Source: Mycobacterium sp. 1245111.1 | GTDB lineage: Bacteria > Actinomycetota > Actinomycetes > Mycobacteriales > Mycobacteriaceae | Direction: 5' to 3' | Assembly: GCF_001673405.1 (NCBI RefSeq) | Contig: NZ_LZLV01000112.1 | Span: forward strand, 62,001 to 126,000 | DNA: 64,000 nt | In this document: piece after piece, positions 16,742 to 25,463 of the stretch | Layout of the letters: every line of letters starts with the position of its first letter | Position numbering within the stretch: position 1 is the first letter of the stretch | The notes under the pieces: model-generated | Databases searched by the model: none | What the model saw: the letters and a program-made list of their open reading frames with translations, nothing else | What the model was told of the DNA's origin: nothing | Position numbers and translations under genes: made by a program

Positions 16742-17650
16742 ATGATGGGTGTTCTTGACGGGCGAAAGGCGCTGGTGACGGGCGCTGGTCGTGGTATCGG
16801 TGCCGCCGTCGCAGAAGGTCTGGCGGCTGAAGGAGCTACCGTTCTGGTTTCCGACGCTGGGGTAGCCGTCGACGGCAGTGGCCACGACGCGGGTCCCGCC
16901 GAAACCGTCGCCGCGGCGATCAACGAGCGCGGCGGCAAGGCGTTCTCCGACAGCACCGACATCACCGATTTCGCTGCGTGCGAAGAGTTGATCACCCGGG
17001 CCGCCGCCACGCTCGGCGGATTCGACATCATGGTGAACGCAGCGGGGATCTTGCGCGACGGCATGGTTTTCAAGATGAGCGAGCAGGACTTCGACTCCGT
17101 CGTCGCGGTGCATCTCAAGGGCACGTTCAACCTGACCAGGCATGCGGCGGCGTGGTGGCGGGAGAATCGCGGCGGCCAGTATCGCCTGATCAATTTCACA
17201 TCGATGTCGGGCCTGCAGGGTGCGCCGAGCCAACCCAACTACGCCGCCGCAAAGATGGGCATCGTCGGGTTGACCTTTTCCTGTGCGAACGCACTCAAGG
17301 GCTACGGCGTGCGCTCCAACGCGATCGCCCCTATCGCGGGCACGCGCATGACCCAGGGCATCAAAGGCGGTGGCAGCATGGACTATTCGCCGGAGAACAA
17401 GCGGCTCGCGCCGGAGAACGTCGTCCCTCCGGTCGTGTACCTGGCCAGCGAACAATCGGAATGGCTGAACCGTCGCGTGATCTTCGCCGGCAACGGCCGC
17501 ATCAGTCTGATGTCGAACCCTGTCGTTGAACGCGAGATCGTCTCCGCGTCCGGCACCTGGGACGTTGCCAGCGCGTTCACCGAGATCGAGACGTCGTTCA
17601 AAGAAGCGGTGCTCTATCCCAACATCTTCGACAAGCCGCCCGCCGGCTAA
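16742..17650 (+). CDS. Short-chain dehydrogenase/reductase
   Basis: A 302-residue classical SDR. VTGAGRGIGAAVAEGL is the NAD(P) motif, VNAAGILRDGM the NNAG equivalent, and TSMSGLQGAPSQPNYAAAKMG gives the Ser and the Tyr-x-x-x-Lys of the active site. The C-terminus is about 50 residues longer than usual, as in the dehydrogenase parts of peroxisomal-type multifunctional enzymes, which fits 3-hydroxyacyl-CoA oxidation. AGAGGAGTG precedes the ATG at 16742; a second ATG follows directly. The longer frame from 16625 runs inside the hydratase gene. It lies 21 nt before the Rieske gene. Confidence 0.87.
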   Translation: MMGVLDGRKALVTGAGRGIGAAVAEGLAAEGATVLVSDAGVAVDGSGHDAGPAETVAAAINERGGKAFSDSTDITDFAACEELITRAAATLGGFDIMVNAAGILRDGMVFKMSEQDFDSVVAVHLKGTFNLTRHAAAWWRENRGGQYRLINFTSMSGLQGAPSQPNYAAAKMGIVGLTFSCANALKGYGVRSNAIAPIAGTRMTQGIKGGGSMDYSPENKRLAPENVVPPVVYLASEQSEWLNRRVIFAGNGRISLMSNPVVEREIVSASGTWDVASAFTEIETSFKEAVLYPNIFDKPPAG

Positions 17651-17671
17651 GTCACCGGAGAGGGGTGCGCG

Positions 17672-19078
17672 ATGACCGCCATCGACGTTGGGACCGAATC
17701 GGAGGCGACTGGCAAGGTGCCGCCGCGCTATGCGTGCGGGGAGACGTTCGTTCCCAAGAGCCGCTACATCGATCCCGAGTTCCTGCAGCTTGAGCTTGAC
17801 CGGCTCTTCACGCAGGTCTGGCAGCCTGCGTGCCGGGAGGAAGAGATCCCCGACCCGGGAAGCTATTACGAGTACACCATCGGCCGACAGTCGATCATGG
17901 TGGTGCGGCAAAAGGATGGAGAAATCAAGGCGTTCTACAACGCCTGCACCCATCGTGGCATGAAAGTCGTGCGGGGGACCGGGTGCGCTGTCGGCGGCGA
18001 CCTGCGATGCGAATTCCACGGTTGGCGATACGCGCTCGACGGTCGTTCGTCATTCGTCCCGTCGCGCGACGAGTTCCTCAACCGTCCAAGAGAGCAGTGG
18101 TCGTTACGTCAGGTCGCCGTGGGCACGTGGGGCGGTTGGGTGTTCGTCAGCATGGCCGAAGACCCGCCTGAGCTACTCGAATGGCTGGACCCGCTTCCCA
18201 CCGCGTTGGAACCGTTTCGTCTGCAGGACATGCGATTTCGCTGGCGCAAGCGCACCACGTTGGCGGCCAACTACAAGACGGTCATCGACGCGTTCATCGA
18301 GGGCTACCACACCCCGGGCACGCACCCGCAGACATTGCGACCTGTTCAGGGGCCGCGGCCTTCCGCTGAACCCGCACCACCCCAAGAGTTCGTCTACGCG
18401 CCGTACACGCCGACAATCCCTTACCGCAATCACTCGCGCTTTATCTACACAGCCCGGCCCGACAGCGGTGACCGCGACAACGCGCGCAAGGAACAGGCGG
18501 CGCGACCAGAGGTGTTCGCCAATTCCATGCAGTACAACTACCTCGAGGTCGGTTCACTGGTCACCGAGCGGGACTACCGCGCGGCACAGCAGCTGGCCAC
18601 CATGGAGCCCAGTGACATCCCGCCGTTCGTGTTGTACCACCAGATGTGCGAGGAGTTAGCGCAGGCCGAGGGCGTCGATTTCCCGAAGATGAGCATGGAG
18701 CAGTACTTCGCCGGCAACGGTGACTGGCATGTCTTCCCCACGCTGGTGATCTTGGTAGAGAAGTCGTGCTTGCTGGGCTACCGCATGCTCCCTGACGCCG
18801 AGGACCCGAATCGCTGTGTGTTCGAGATGTTCTCGCTCGAGCATTTCGCCCCGGGTGAGGTGCCCGAGACGAGCTGGCTCGAGGTTGAACGCTGGCAGGA
18901 CCACGACGGCTGGGGCGAACTGCCCACCCAGGATCTCAAGAACATCGACGCCATTCACGCCGGTATGCATTCGCGTGGCTTCGAAGGTCTCTGGCTGAAT
19001 ACCGCGCAGGAAATGTCGATCCGCAACGAGCACGCAATCGCCGACCGTTTCCTTTTCGGTGTCGACGTCGATGCCTGA
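17672..19078 (+). CDS. Rieske non-heme iron oxygenase, alpha subunit
   Basis: A 468-residue ring-hydroxylating oxygenase large subunit. The Rieske [2Fe-2S] ligands are Cys92 and His94 in CTHRG and Cys113 and His116 in CEFHGW. The catalytic iron site is seen in KTVIDAFIEGYHTPGTHP, with two His and a preceding Asp for electron transfer. No beta subunit, ferredoxin or reductase gene is nearby, so it is of the alpha-only type (as KshA is) and must borrow electron carriers. The gene lies between an SDR and a DUF35/thiolase pair, and an oxygenase here could hydroxylate the ring or chain before retro-aldol cleavage. Confidence 0.92.
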   Translation: MTAIDVGTESEATGKVPPRYACGETFVPKSRYIDPEFLQLELDRLFTQVWQPACREEEIPDPGSYYEYTIGRQSIMVVRQKDGEIKAFYNACTHRGMKVVRGTGCAVGGDLRCEFHGWRYALDGRSSFVPSRDEFLNRPREQWSLRQVAVGTWGGWVFVSMAEDPPELLEWLDPLPTALEPFRLQDMRFRWRKRTTLAANYKTVIDAFIEGYHTPGTHPQTLRPVQGPRPSAEPAPPQEFVYAPYTPTIPYRNHSRFIYTARPDSGDRDNARKEQAARPEVFANSMQYNYLEVGSLVTERDYRAAQQLATMEPSDIPPFVLYHQMCEELAQAEGVDFPKMSMEQYFAGNGDWHVFPTLVILVEKSCLLGYRMLPDAEDPNRCVFEMFSLEHFAPGEVPETSWLEVERWQDHDGWGELPTQDLKNIDAIHAGMHSRGFEGLWLNTAQEMSIRNEHAIADRFLFGVDVDA

Positions 19079-19499
19079 CGATTCTGCGGGCACGCGACCG
19101 TTACCCGCGCTGACTGCCGGCAATCGCCCATACTGGACATCGGGCGCAGACGGGGTATGGCGTTTGCAGCGCTGTCCGAAATGCGAGCGCCTGCTTCACC
19201 CGCCCACGCTGCGTTGCCAATACGACCACGCCGTACCGGTGTGGGAGGCGCTGTCGGGCCGCGGCACCGTCGAATCCTGGACGGTCAATCATCACCCATT
19301 CTTTCCCGGTATGCCGACGCCGTACGTCATCGCCTTCGTCAACCCGATCGAAGACCCCCGCGCACGAGTGTTGACCAACCTCGTCGACGTCGACCCCGAA
19401 CGGATTCACGCCGGCATGCCGGTACGCGTGACATTCGAATGTTGTTCTGACGGTGAGGACGACGACGTATACCTGCCCATGTTCGCCCCGGAGCACTGA
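19071..19499 (+). CDS. DUF35 protein: zinc ribbon plus OB fold
   Basis: A 142-residue DUF35 protein. The N-terminal half has CPKCERLLHPPTLRC, a zinc-ribbon-like Cys cluster, and the C-terminal half has the OB-fold strands GRGTVESWTVNHHPFFPGM and PYVIAFVNPIEDPRARVLTNLV. DUF35 proteins such as ChsH2 are the partner of thiolase-fold retro-aldolases, and the thiolase-like gene follows with a 1-nt TGATG overlap. The start at 19071 overlaps the Rieske gene stop by 8 nt; the ATG at 19059 is in frame and also possible. Confidence 0.82.
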   Translation: MPDDSAGTRPLPALTAGNRPYWTSGADGVWRLQRCPKCERLLHPPTLRCQYDHAVPVWEALSGRGTVESWTVNHHPFFPGMPTPYVIAFVNPIEDPRARVLTNLVDVDPERIHAGMPVRVTFECCSDGEDDDVYLPMFAPEH

Positions 19500-20680
19500 T
19501 GTCGGGACGGCTCACTGACGATGTGATCATCAGCGGCATAGGCCAATCCGACGTCGGACGCCGACTCGGACGCGATCCGCTGGAGCTGACGGTCGATGCA
19601 TGTGTTGCCGCAGTCGAGGACGCCGGACTCACCCTCGCAGACATCGACGGCCTGACGACCTATCCGGGGGCCTCAATGGCCGGAAAGGGCTTTTCCGGAG
19701 CCGGACTACGGGAACTGCACGACGCGCTCGGAATTCGGCCCAACTGGGTCGCCGGTGGTGTCGAGTACCCGGGGCAGCTGGGCGCGGTGGTCGATGCGAT
19801 GCTCGCCGTCGCGGGAGGTATGGCGAACCACGTACTCTGCTGGCGCAGCATCTGGGAGGGCACGGCGCAGGGCAGCGGCCGCCGTCGCGGCTACGGCGTG
19901 CCCGCGGGCTCGCGCGCGACCGGTCAACTCGGCTGGCAGTTGCCTTACGGTGTGTCAGCGGCGAACCTCGCCGCGATGCAGATCCGTTCGCGTATGGAGC
20001 GTTTCGGGCTGAAGCGGGAGCAACTCGCTCAAATCGCGATCGTGCAGCGCACGCACGCCAAGCTCAACCCGAGCGCGGTGTACACCGATCCCATCGACCT
20101 CGACGCCTATCTCGGGGCGAAGATGGTCTCGGACCCGCTGTGCATGTACGACTGCGATATCGCCTGCGACGGCGCGACGGCGTTCGTGGTGTCACGCGCG
20201 GAACACGCAGCCGCACTGGATCATCCCGGTGTCGTCATCGAGGCGCTGGACTGTGCGCACCACGATAGGTTTCTCTGGGAGGGTGGTGAGGACATCGCCC
20301 GCTTGAACTCCCGGTGGTCGACCATTTGGGACCGTACCGATTTCACGCCGGCCGACGTCGACTACGCGTCTCTATATGACGGTTTCAGCGTCTTCGTCCT
20401 GTGCTTCCTCGAGGACTTCGGGTTCTGTCAGTTCGGCGAGTCAGGGGAGTGGGTGGCCGATCCGGCGCGATTTTCACTCGGCGGCGAGTTGCCCATCAAC
20501 ACCGCGGGCGGGCAGCTCTCGGGTGGTCGCTTACATGGCTTCGGTCATTTGCACGAAGCCTGTGTGCAGGTACGCGGTGACGGTGGCGCCCGTCAGGTGG
20601 CTGATGCCACCCTGGCGGCCTGTGGTGTCGGTGGTGCCAACAGCGGCACAACGATGATGCTGTTACGCCGGTCGAACTGA
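19499..20680 (+). CDS. Thiolase-fold protein, Ltp2-like (likely retro-aldolase)
   Basis: A 393-residue thiolase-superfamily protein. VIISGIGQSDVGRRLGRDPLELTVDA opens it and NTAGGQLSGGRLHGFGHLHEACVQ closes it with the family's Gly/His-rich loop. The nucleophile loop reads GGVEYPGQLGAVVDAM, so the thiolase Cys is absent. Together with the DUF35 gene directly upstream this is the Ltp2-ChsH2 layout, in which a beta-hydroxyacyl-CoA is split by retro-aldol chemistry to a ketone and a short acyl-CoA. This is the second such pair in the window; the two thiolase-like proteins are clearly different in sequence, so they probably act on different intermediates. Confidence 0.83.
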   Translation: MSGRLTDDVIISGIGQSDVGRRLGRDPLELTVDACVAAVEDAGLTLADIDGLTTYPGASMAGKGFSGAGLRELHDALGIRPNWVAGGVEYPGQLGAVVDAMLAVAGGMANHVLCWRSIWEGTAQGSGRRRGYGVPAGSRATGQLGWQLPYGVSAANLAAMQIRSRMERFGLKREQLAQIAIVQRTHAKLNPSAVYTDPIDLDAYLGAKMVSDPLCMYDCDIACDGATAFVVSRAEHAAALDHPGVVIEALDCAHHDRFLWEGGEDIARLNSRWSTIWDRTDFTPADVDYASLYDGFSVFVLCFLEDFGFCQFGESGEWVADPARFSLGGELPINTAGGQLSGGRLHGFGHLHEACVQVRGDGGARQVADATLAACGVGGANSGTTMMLLRRSN

Positions 20681-21168
20681 TGAGCGCACACCGAGACGAA
20701 GACCTGCTTGCCCGGGTCAGGCTTCTGGAGGACGAACGGGATATCGCGCGATTGGTGGCGTCGTACGGTCCTCTCGCGGATGCGGCGGATTCCGACGGCG
20801 TAGCGAACCTGTGGACGGAGGACGGAACTTACGACGTCGACGGGTGGGTTATGCGCGGCCGCAACGAGATTCGGGCGATGGTGAGCTCACCGCAGCATCA
20901 CGCACTTGTCACCGATGGGTGCTGTCATTTCCTCGGACCATGCGCGGTGACCGTCACCGGCGATGCCGCCACGGCGGTGTGTGAGTCGTTGGTGCTCCGG
21001 CGACGAGATGAGCGTTACGTCGTATTCCGAGCGTCTGTCAACCACATTGAGCTGAACCGGACAAGCGGCGGTTGGAAGATCGCGGCGCGTGTCACACGAA
21101 CACTCACCGGCAACGGTGATGCAGCCGACCTCGTCCGCAAAGGCATCGGCCAACCCGCTGGCGATTAG
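20680..21168 (+). CDS. SnoaL/NTF2-like protein
   Basis: A 162-residue NTF2-fold protein of the SnoaL-like group: LEDERDIARLVASYGPLADAADSDGVANLWTEDGTY followed by MRGRNEIRAMV (residues spread over about 15-75). The family includes ketosteroid-isomerase-like enzymes, cyclases and dehydratases as well as proteins of unknown role. It starts in an ATGA-type overlap with the thiolase-like gene and is the last gene of the forward operon, converging with the aldehyde dehydrogenase with a 4-nt overlap of the coding regions. Confidence 0.75.
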   Translation: MSAHRDEDLLARVRLLEDERDIARLVASYGPLADAADSDGVANLWTEDGTYDVDGWVMRGRNEIRAMVSSPQHHALVTDGCCHFLGPCAVTVTGDAATAVCESLVLRRRDERYVVFRASVNHIELNRTSGGWKIAARVTRTLTGNGDAADLVRKGIGQPAGD

Positions 21169-22658
21169 GCGACGAACGTCGTCTTCGTATCGAGGTACTC
21201 CATGATGCCGGCGCGACCGTTCTCCGAACCGAGACCAGATTGCTTGACACCGCCGAACGGCGCGTGCGGCTGCAGGGTCCAGGTGTTAATGCCGACGTTG
21301 CCCGCCCTCAGCGCACCGCCGACCCTCATCGCACGGCTGACATCTTTGGTGTAAACGGCTGCGCCAAGCCCATATTCGCTGTCGTTGGCGATGCGGATGG
21401 CATCGTCTTCGGAATCGAACGGGATGACGCACAGGACCGGGCCGAAGATCTCCTCCCTCGCAACGGGCATCCGGTTGTCGACCTCGACGAGGACCGTGGG
21501 AGCGACGAAGTTTCCCGTCGTGGGTGCACTGGCTGGTGCCTCGATGCCTCCCGCAGCGACCGTCGCGCCGTCGGCGACGGCGCGACTGATGTGGTCGAGC
21601 ACGCGATCCCGGTGTCCGGCGCTGATCATCGGCGCCGCGTTGACGACGGGATCGAATGGATCGCCGTATCCGGCGGCCGCCGCGAATCCGACCAATTGAT
21701 TGACGACATCGTCGTGCACCGACCGCTCGACCAGAATCCGAGATTGGCACACGCAGACCTGACCAGACATCCCGAGAAACGCATTGCCCGCTGCCATCGC
21801 CACTGCGAGACCCACGTCGCCGTCGGCGAAAATGAGCGCCGGACTTTTGCCTCCGAGTTCCAGTGATACGCGGCCGATTCGGGCGCCCATGGCCGATGCG
21901 ATGGCGCCTCCGACAGCGCGGCTACCCGTGAACGACACCTTGTCGACGCGCGGATCTGCGACGAGTGCCGTGCCCACGTCGGGGCCGGACCCCGTCACGA
22001 CGTTGAAGACTCCGGGCGGTAGGTCGGCCTCGGCGATCAACTCACCGAGACGAAGGCTGGTCAACGGCGCCATCTCGGACGGTTTGGCGACGATCGTGCA
22101 ACCGGCTGCCAGCGCGGGGGCGACCTTCTGGCTCATCAGGCCAAGGGGCGCGTTCCACGGCGTGATCAGACCGACGACGCCGACTGGCTCGTAGGTACTG
22201 AAAGCGAACGGCTGCCCCGCTTCCCACGCCGGATACGTTTCACCGGTGATCTTGTCGATCCATCCCGCGAAGATGTCGAAGAGGTCGGCGGGGTACTCGG
22301 CGCCCATCTGATAAAAACCCACGAAGGACGCCGGCGTGGCGTTGTCGAGTGACAGCAGGGTTGCCAGGTTGTCGGCGTCGCCGCGAATCGCCTCGGCGAT
22401 CCGGTGCAGGTAGCGGGCACGTTCGCGGCCTGGCATCCGCGCCCACGGGCCCTCGTCGAAAGCAGTGCGCGCGGCGCCCACAGCGGTCTGCACGGTATCG
22501 GCGTTTCCGCCGGGAACCTCGAAGACCGTTTCGCCAGTGGTGGGGTGACGGTGACTGATTGCCTGCTCGACGCCGTCCACCAAGTCGCCGGCAATGAGCA
22601 TCTTGGCGGGCGGCAACGTCGCACTACAGAGGCGGTCGGCAATCGATAGCGTTGTCAT
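21165..22658 (-). CDS. NAD(P)-dependent aldehyde dehydrogenase
   Basis: A 497-residue aldehyde dehydrogenase. The Glu of LELGGKSP acts as general base and the nucleophilic Cys lies in MSGQVCVCQSR, where the usual 'GQ.C' block is followed by a second Cys. TPWNAPLGLM and FTGSRAVGGAIA form the cofactor site. It would oxidise an aldehyde made by the P450 or Rieske oxygenase, or a C1-C3 fragment left by cleavage. The ATG at 22658 lies 7 nt after the TATTGT element read on this strand, so the transcript is probably leaderless; the longer frame to 22703 runs through that promoter. Confidence 0.9.
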   Translation of the reverse strand: MTTLSIADRLCSATLPPAKMLIAGDLVDGVEQAISHRHPTTGETVFEVPGGNADTVQTAVGAARTAFDEGPWARMPGRERARYLHRIAEAIRGDADNLATLLSLDNATPASFVGFYQMGAEYPADLFDIFAGWIDKITGETYPAWEAGQPFAFSTYEPVGVVGLITPWNAPLGLMSQKVAPALAAGCTIVAKPSEMAPLTSLRLGELIAEADLPPGVFNVVTGSGPDVGTALVADPRVDKVSFTGSRAVGGAIASAMGARIGRVSLELGGKSPALIFADGDVGLAVAMAAGNAFLGMSGQVCVCQSRILVERSVHDDVVNQLVGFAAAAGYGDPFDPVVNAAPMISAGHRDRVLDHISRAVADGATVAAGGIEAPASAPTTGNFVAPTVLVEVDNRMPVAREEIFGPVLCVIPFDSEDDAIRIANDSEYGLGAAVYTKDVSRAMRVGGALRAGNVGINTWTLQPHAPFGGVKQSGLGSENGRAGIMEYLDTKTTFVA

Positions 22659-22664
22659 GGCGTC

Positions 22665-22676
22665 AACAATAGAACA
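22665..22676 (-). promoter_or_regulatory. Shared promoter motif TGTTCTATTGTT (reverse strand)
   Basis: Read on the reverse strand the 12 bases are identical to those before the CoA-transferase (6941) and the P450 (11759). TATTGT stands 7 nt before the aldehyde dehydrogenase ATG, the same distance as for the P450. CATATC-like bases also precede it, as for the P450. Confidence 0.6.
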
Positions 22677-22706
22677 TGATATGTATATCTGTGCTGTGTA
22701 CACTGA

Positions 22707-22925
22707 TCAGCGTAAGCCGCTAATACCAAACTCTTCCATGTGCTTTCGGACCGTTTCGGGGCGGTTGAGATCGAACGAGCGGGCGGGACCCACCGTGGCT
22801 AGGGAGAAGACGATCCGGGCCAGCCACTCGCTGGCTTGCTCAACGTCGATCCCTTCGCGGACTTCGCCGCGACGGTGGACATCCTGCACGTAGGGGAGTA
22901 CGAACGTCGCAATTCTGTCGACGGC
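22707..22925 (-). pseudogene. TetR-family regulator, C-terminal remnant
   Basis: The last 70 or so codons of a reverse frame read VDRIATFVLPYVQDVHRRGE, then EQASEWLARIVFSLATVGP, then FDLNRPETVRKHMEEFGI. This is the ligand-domain end of a TetR regulator of the type common in mycobacterial lipid clusters. The upstream part of the same frame is compositionally odd and has no helix-turn-helix, so the DNA-binding half is gone or frameshifted. It lies directly upstream of the aldehyde dehydrogenase and may be the decayed regulator of this island. Confidence 0.55.
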
Positions 22926-23330
22926 CTTACCGCCGCAGAAAATTATGTGGCGGACAAGTCGAGGTTGGCGACGCTTCACCTCCGTAACCCGAGCATCCGC
23001 GTGGTTCGCGGGCGGAGAAGTGGGCGCTTGCGCAGAAATATACAATACGACGATAGTTGTCGCATTGCTCTGATTCATCGTTGTAGTGAATCGGACGATG
23101 CTAGACGTCAGACTGCTCAAAAATATCCCGTAGACGATAGGTCGCCGGACAGCCAGAGGAACCCATCTATGGTGATCGGATTTCGCGAAAGCTCTTGTTG
23201 TGAGGGCATTGCGCATCGCGCAGCGCAGTTAATCAGCCCGGGACCGAAGGATGATCAAAGTCGTGCTCAATGTTGTCGCGCCACGTCGAACGCCTTGACC
23301 CCGCCTTCTGCTTTTCGGCGCTCTGAGCAC

Positions 23331-23891
23331 TTGCGGTCCACATCATCTCGCCGACGCGACGTCGAAGTGAACGAGGATCGGATACTGCAAGGGGCGCTGG
23401 ATGTGCTTAACAAAGTTGACGGCCAGTTATCGATGGGCCGTCTCGCCAATGCAGTCGGGCTAAGCCGGGCGACGCTCTACCGTCATTTTCCCAATCGAGA
23501 GTCGCTGATGAGCAAGCTCACCGAAAGGGCCATCGACGAGGGAAGTACGCTCGTCGAGACCATCCCACTCGAGCAACCATCTACGGATGAAATCCGCAGA
23601 CTGGCATCGGCGTTCACGATGTTCATTGATCGATATAGTTTCCTGATCAGCGGCTCGATAGTTGTCGGGCCAGGGCTCGACACAATTGGTTTGAATTCAC
23701 TGATTGAGCGATGGCAGCACGCCTCGCTGATCCGCGCCGATCTGCCGACGCACTACATAGCGTCTTCGTTCACCGCCCTTGCGCTTGCGCTCAGGCAGTC
23801 GGCTGTGCTGTCTTGCGCGTTCCAAGAAATAGACCGCGGCGAGCTACTCTTCACCCTGTTTTGTCACGGCGTAGTAAGCGACCACGACTGA
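23331..23891 (+). CDS. TetR-family transcriptional regulator
   Basis: A regulator of 174-186 residues. VNEDRILQGALDVLNKVDG and MGRLANAVGLSRATLYRHFPNRESLMSKL form the helix-turn-helix domain; the rest is a helical ligand domain. The frame is open far upstream to 22836 but that part overlaps the TetR remnant on the other strand and looks non-coding. A TTG at 23331 gives the N-terminus LRSTSSRRRDVEVNEDR; the GTG at 23367 is the alternative. Neither has a strong ribosome binding site. Target genes are unknown: it lies between the aldehyde dehydrogenase and the membrane-complex operon. Codon use is less GC-rich than that of its neighbours. Confidence 0.72.
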   Translation: MRSTSSRRRDVEVNEDRILQGALDVLNKVDGQLSMGRLANAVGLSRATLYRHFPNRESLMSKLTERAIDEGSTLVETIPLEQPSTDEIRRLASAFTMFIDRYSFLISGSIVVGPGLDTIGLNSLIERWQHASLIRADLPTHYIASSFTALALALRQSAVLSCAFQEIDRGELLFTLFCHGVVSDHD

Positions 23892-24271
23892 CGTCCTGGC
23901 GCAATCTGGCCCTGCCGCGTGCGGCGAGCGATGGTCGATAATGCTGGGGTCGAGAAGTATAGAAGTGAGTTATTGGTACACCAGATACTCAAAGATGCCA
24001 GCGTGGCCAGTAACGAACTTGGCACCGAGCGGATCTTCTGGACGTTCCGTAACACCGGTCACGTCGCCCGTTATTCAGTATCCCTTGAGGTGGTCGGAAT
24101 CCATTCGGGCGGTGGGCAGTTCGGCGACATCGCACATCTGGCAACGGGCAAGCGAGGCGCGATAGTCTACGAGACCGGCGATCTGCTCCCCTGGCCAATT
24201 GCGATCAGTCTGATCGGCAAGCATCCTCGCATTCGAACGCTGAATCCGGCCATGCTGTTGGTTCTGCGCGA
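23892..24271 (+). other. Intergenic stretch, no supported gene
   Basis: About 380 bp between the TetR gene and the end of the reverse membrane-complex operon. A 139-codon forward frame crosses it (23919-24338) but has no recognisable domain and overlaps the membrane gene on the other strand. No clear terminator hairpin was seen. Confidence 0.5.
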
Positions 24272-24958
24272 CTACTGGTTCCATCGCCTTGCGTCTAGGG
24301 AGTACAACCACGGCAGCTGGATGAAGGGCGTCAGGTAGAAGATATCGAAGATCCACCAGCCGGTTACGCCGAACAGGGACGCGCCCATGCGATGGTCGAA
24401 GCCCATCAGGATGTTGAAAAGGTAACCGATCCACAGGAATAGGTAGCCCCAACCGGTGATGATCATCCACCGCAGGCCCCAGCGCTTCAACTTCAAAAAG
24501 GCCCAGGTGGCTGCCGCCCTAGCCGGGAAGATGCACAGCACCGAGAACAACGCTATGGCTTTTTCGCCGTTGTCGTTGATGCCGCCGACTGGGCCGGCGT
24601 TGTAGTTGACGTAGTAGCCGCCATCGACGAGCTTGCCGAATCCGGTGCCCATCGCCTGCACCACGTGAGTGTGGTTAGCGAAGACGTCCAGAGACCAACC
24701 GATCCAGTTGATACCGCCGTCGACGAGTGCGAAAACGGCGAGCAGTGAGACCGATAGCGGGCGTATCCAGCCGAGCTGCCCGGCACGTCGCAACTTCAGC
24801 ATCCCCATGATGATGACCACAAGTCCTATAGGTGCCAAAACGACTGTGCCGCAGAGGATGCTGCCGACCAGAAGCCATACGTCGGCTTTTTGCATCGCGG
24901 CGTAGGCGGCCGACTGCTTGAGGTCGGTTCGTTCGGCGTGTTCCAGTTCGATTGTCAT
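24272..24958 (-). CDS. Polytopic membrane protein, paralogue 1 of the NorQD-associated family
   Basis: A 228-residue protein with about five hydrophobic helices (near residues 27-54, 67-94, 133-157, 163-186, 193-220). No known family was recognised. It aligns over its length with the protein encoded at 25917-26657 and with the truncated copy at 39955-40527. Shared residues are RPL.V, a Gly-Tyr in 'D.GY', GEK, FP.R, AFL..KRWG, an Asn after 'Y', WW and TP...P.L. It ends the operon, 4 nt behind the previous gene. Conserved Asp, Glu and Arg inside or next to helices suggest an enzyme or ion-conducting subunit rather than a simple anchor. Function is unknown. Confidence 0.75.
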   Translation of the reverse strand: MTIELEHAERTDLKQSAAYAAMQKADVWLLVGSILCGTVVLAPIGLVVIIMGMLKLRRAGQLGWIRPLSVSLLAVFALVDGGINWIGWSLDVFANHTHVVQAMGTGFGKLVDGGYYVNYNAGPVGGINDNGEKAIALFSVLCIFPARAAATWAFLKLKRWGLRWMIITGWGYLFLWIGYLFNILMGFDHRMGASLFGVTGWWIFDIFYLTPFIQLPWLYSLDARRWNQ

Positions 24959-24962
24959 GGAA

Positions 24963-25463
24963 TCAGTTCCAGCCGTAGCGAAATAGGGCCAGGGGCAAGA
25001 TAGCGGCGGCGAAGAAGGACAAGCCGGCGACGCACGCCCACCCGGTCACGACGAAGACTTTCAGTAGTCCCGGAGAGTAGACGTAGTACCAACTTGCCTC
25101 CTGAGACAGGTCAGCGTCGTCGGGGGCGGGCAACGGATTATCGTCTGCCACACCGTCCAACCGGAGCATCAGCCAGTGCCAGCCGAAGAGCAGCGCGAAA
25201 TCGAGAACGAGAGTGCCGATCAAGATCGCGAGATCGCCGAAGAAACCGGTACCACCTTTATGCGCACCGGTCCCCGCAGGTAGTTGGCGGCCATCGCCGA
25301 AGCCGGTGCCGTAGCCGTGCGTGAGAGCAAGGATGTAGCTGATCACGATCCCGGCGGAGAAGAACAGGAAGCAAAACGTAGTAAGGGCAGTCACGGCTTG
25401 TCGTCGATACCGGACGGCAACCAGGTCACGCGCCGGACCAGTGGGTGCTGCTGCGGTTGTCAT
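24963..25463 (-). CDS. Three-helix membrane protein of the NorQD-associated operon
   Basis: A 166-residue protein with hydrophobic helices near residues 26-47, 74-98 and 133-160. Between the first two lies a Gly-rich loop (GYGTGFGDGRQLPAGTGAHKG). FALLFGWHWLMLRLDG in helix 2 has a His between aromatic residues. No family recognised; the helix count and size are loosely like small accessory subunits of respiratory complexes, but there is no real similarity to cytochrome oxidase subunit III that I can defend. Its ATG overlaps the upstream stop by 1 nt and it is followed after 4 nt by paralogue 1, so it is firmly inside the operon. Confidence 0.72.
   Translation of the reverse strand: MTTAAAPTGPARDLVAVRYRRQAVTALTTFCFLFFSAGIVISYILALTHGYGTGFGDGRQLPAGTGAHKGGTGFFGDLAILIGTLVLDFALLFGWHWLMLRLDGVADDNPLPAPDDADLSQEASWYYVYSPGLLKVFVVTGWACVAGLSFFAAAILPLALFRYGWN

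Noticed and set aside
17498..17650. SDR C-terminal extension as a separate gene
   Set aside because: The extension is in frame, has no internal ribosome binding site, and similar tails occur in multifunctional-enzyme-type dehydrogenases.
16697..18019. 440-codon reverse open frame
   Set aside because: It is antisense to the SDR and Rieske oxygenase genes, both of which have intact motifs; its sequence is Arg/His/Asp-rich noise.
23919..24338. 139-codon forward frame after the TetR gene
   Set aside because: No family, no clear ribosome binding site, and its end overlaps the conserved C-terminus of the membrane protein on the other strand.
24963..25463. Possible NorE/cytochrome oxidase subunit III
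   Set aside because: The norQD neighbours invite this reading, but the protein has only three helices and no subunit III motif that I can point to.
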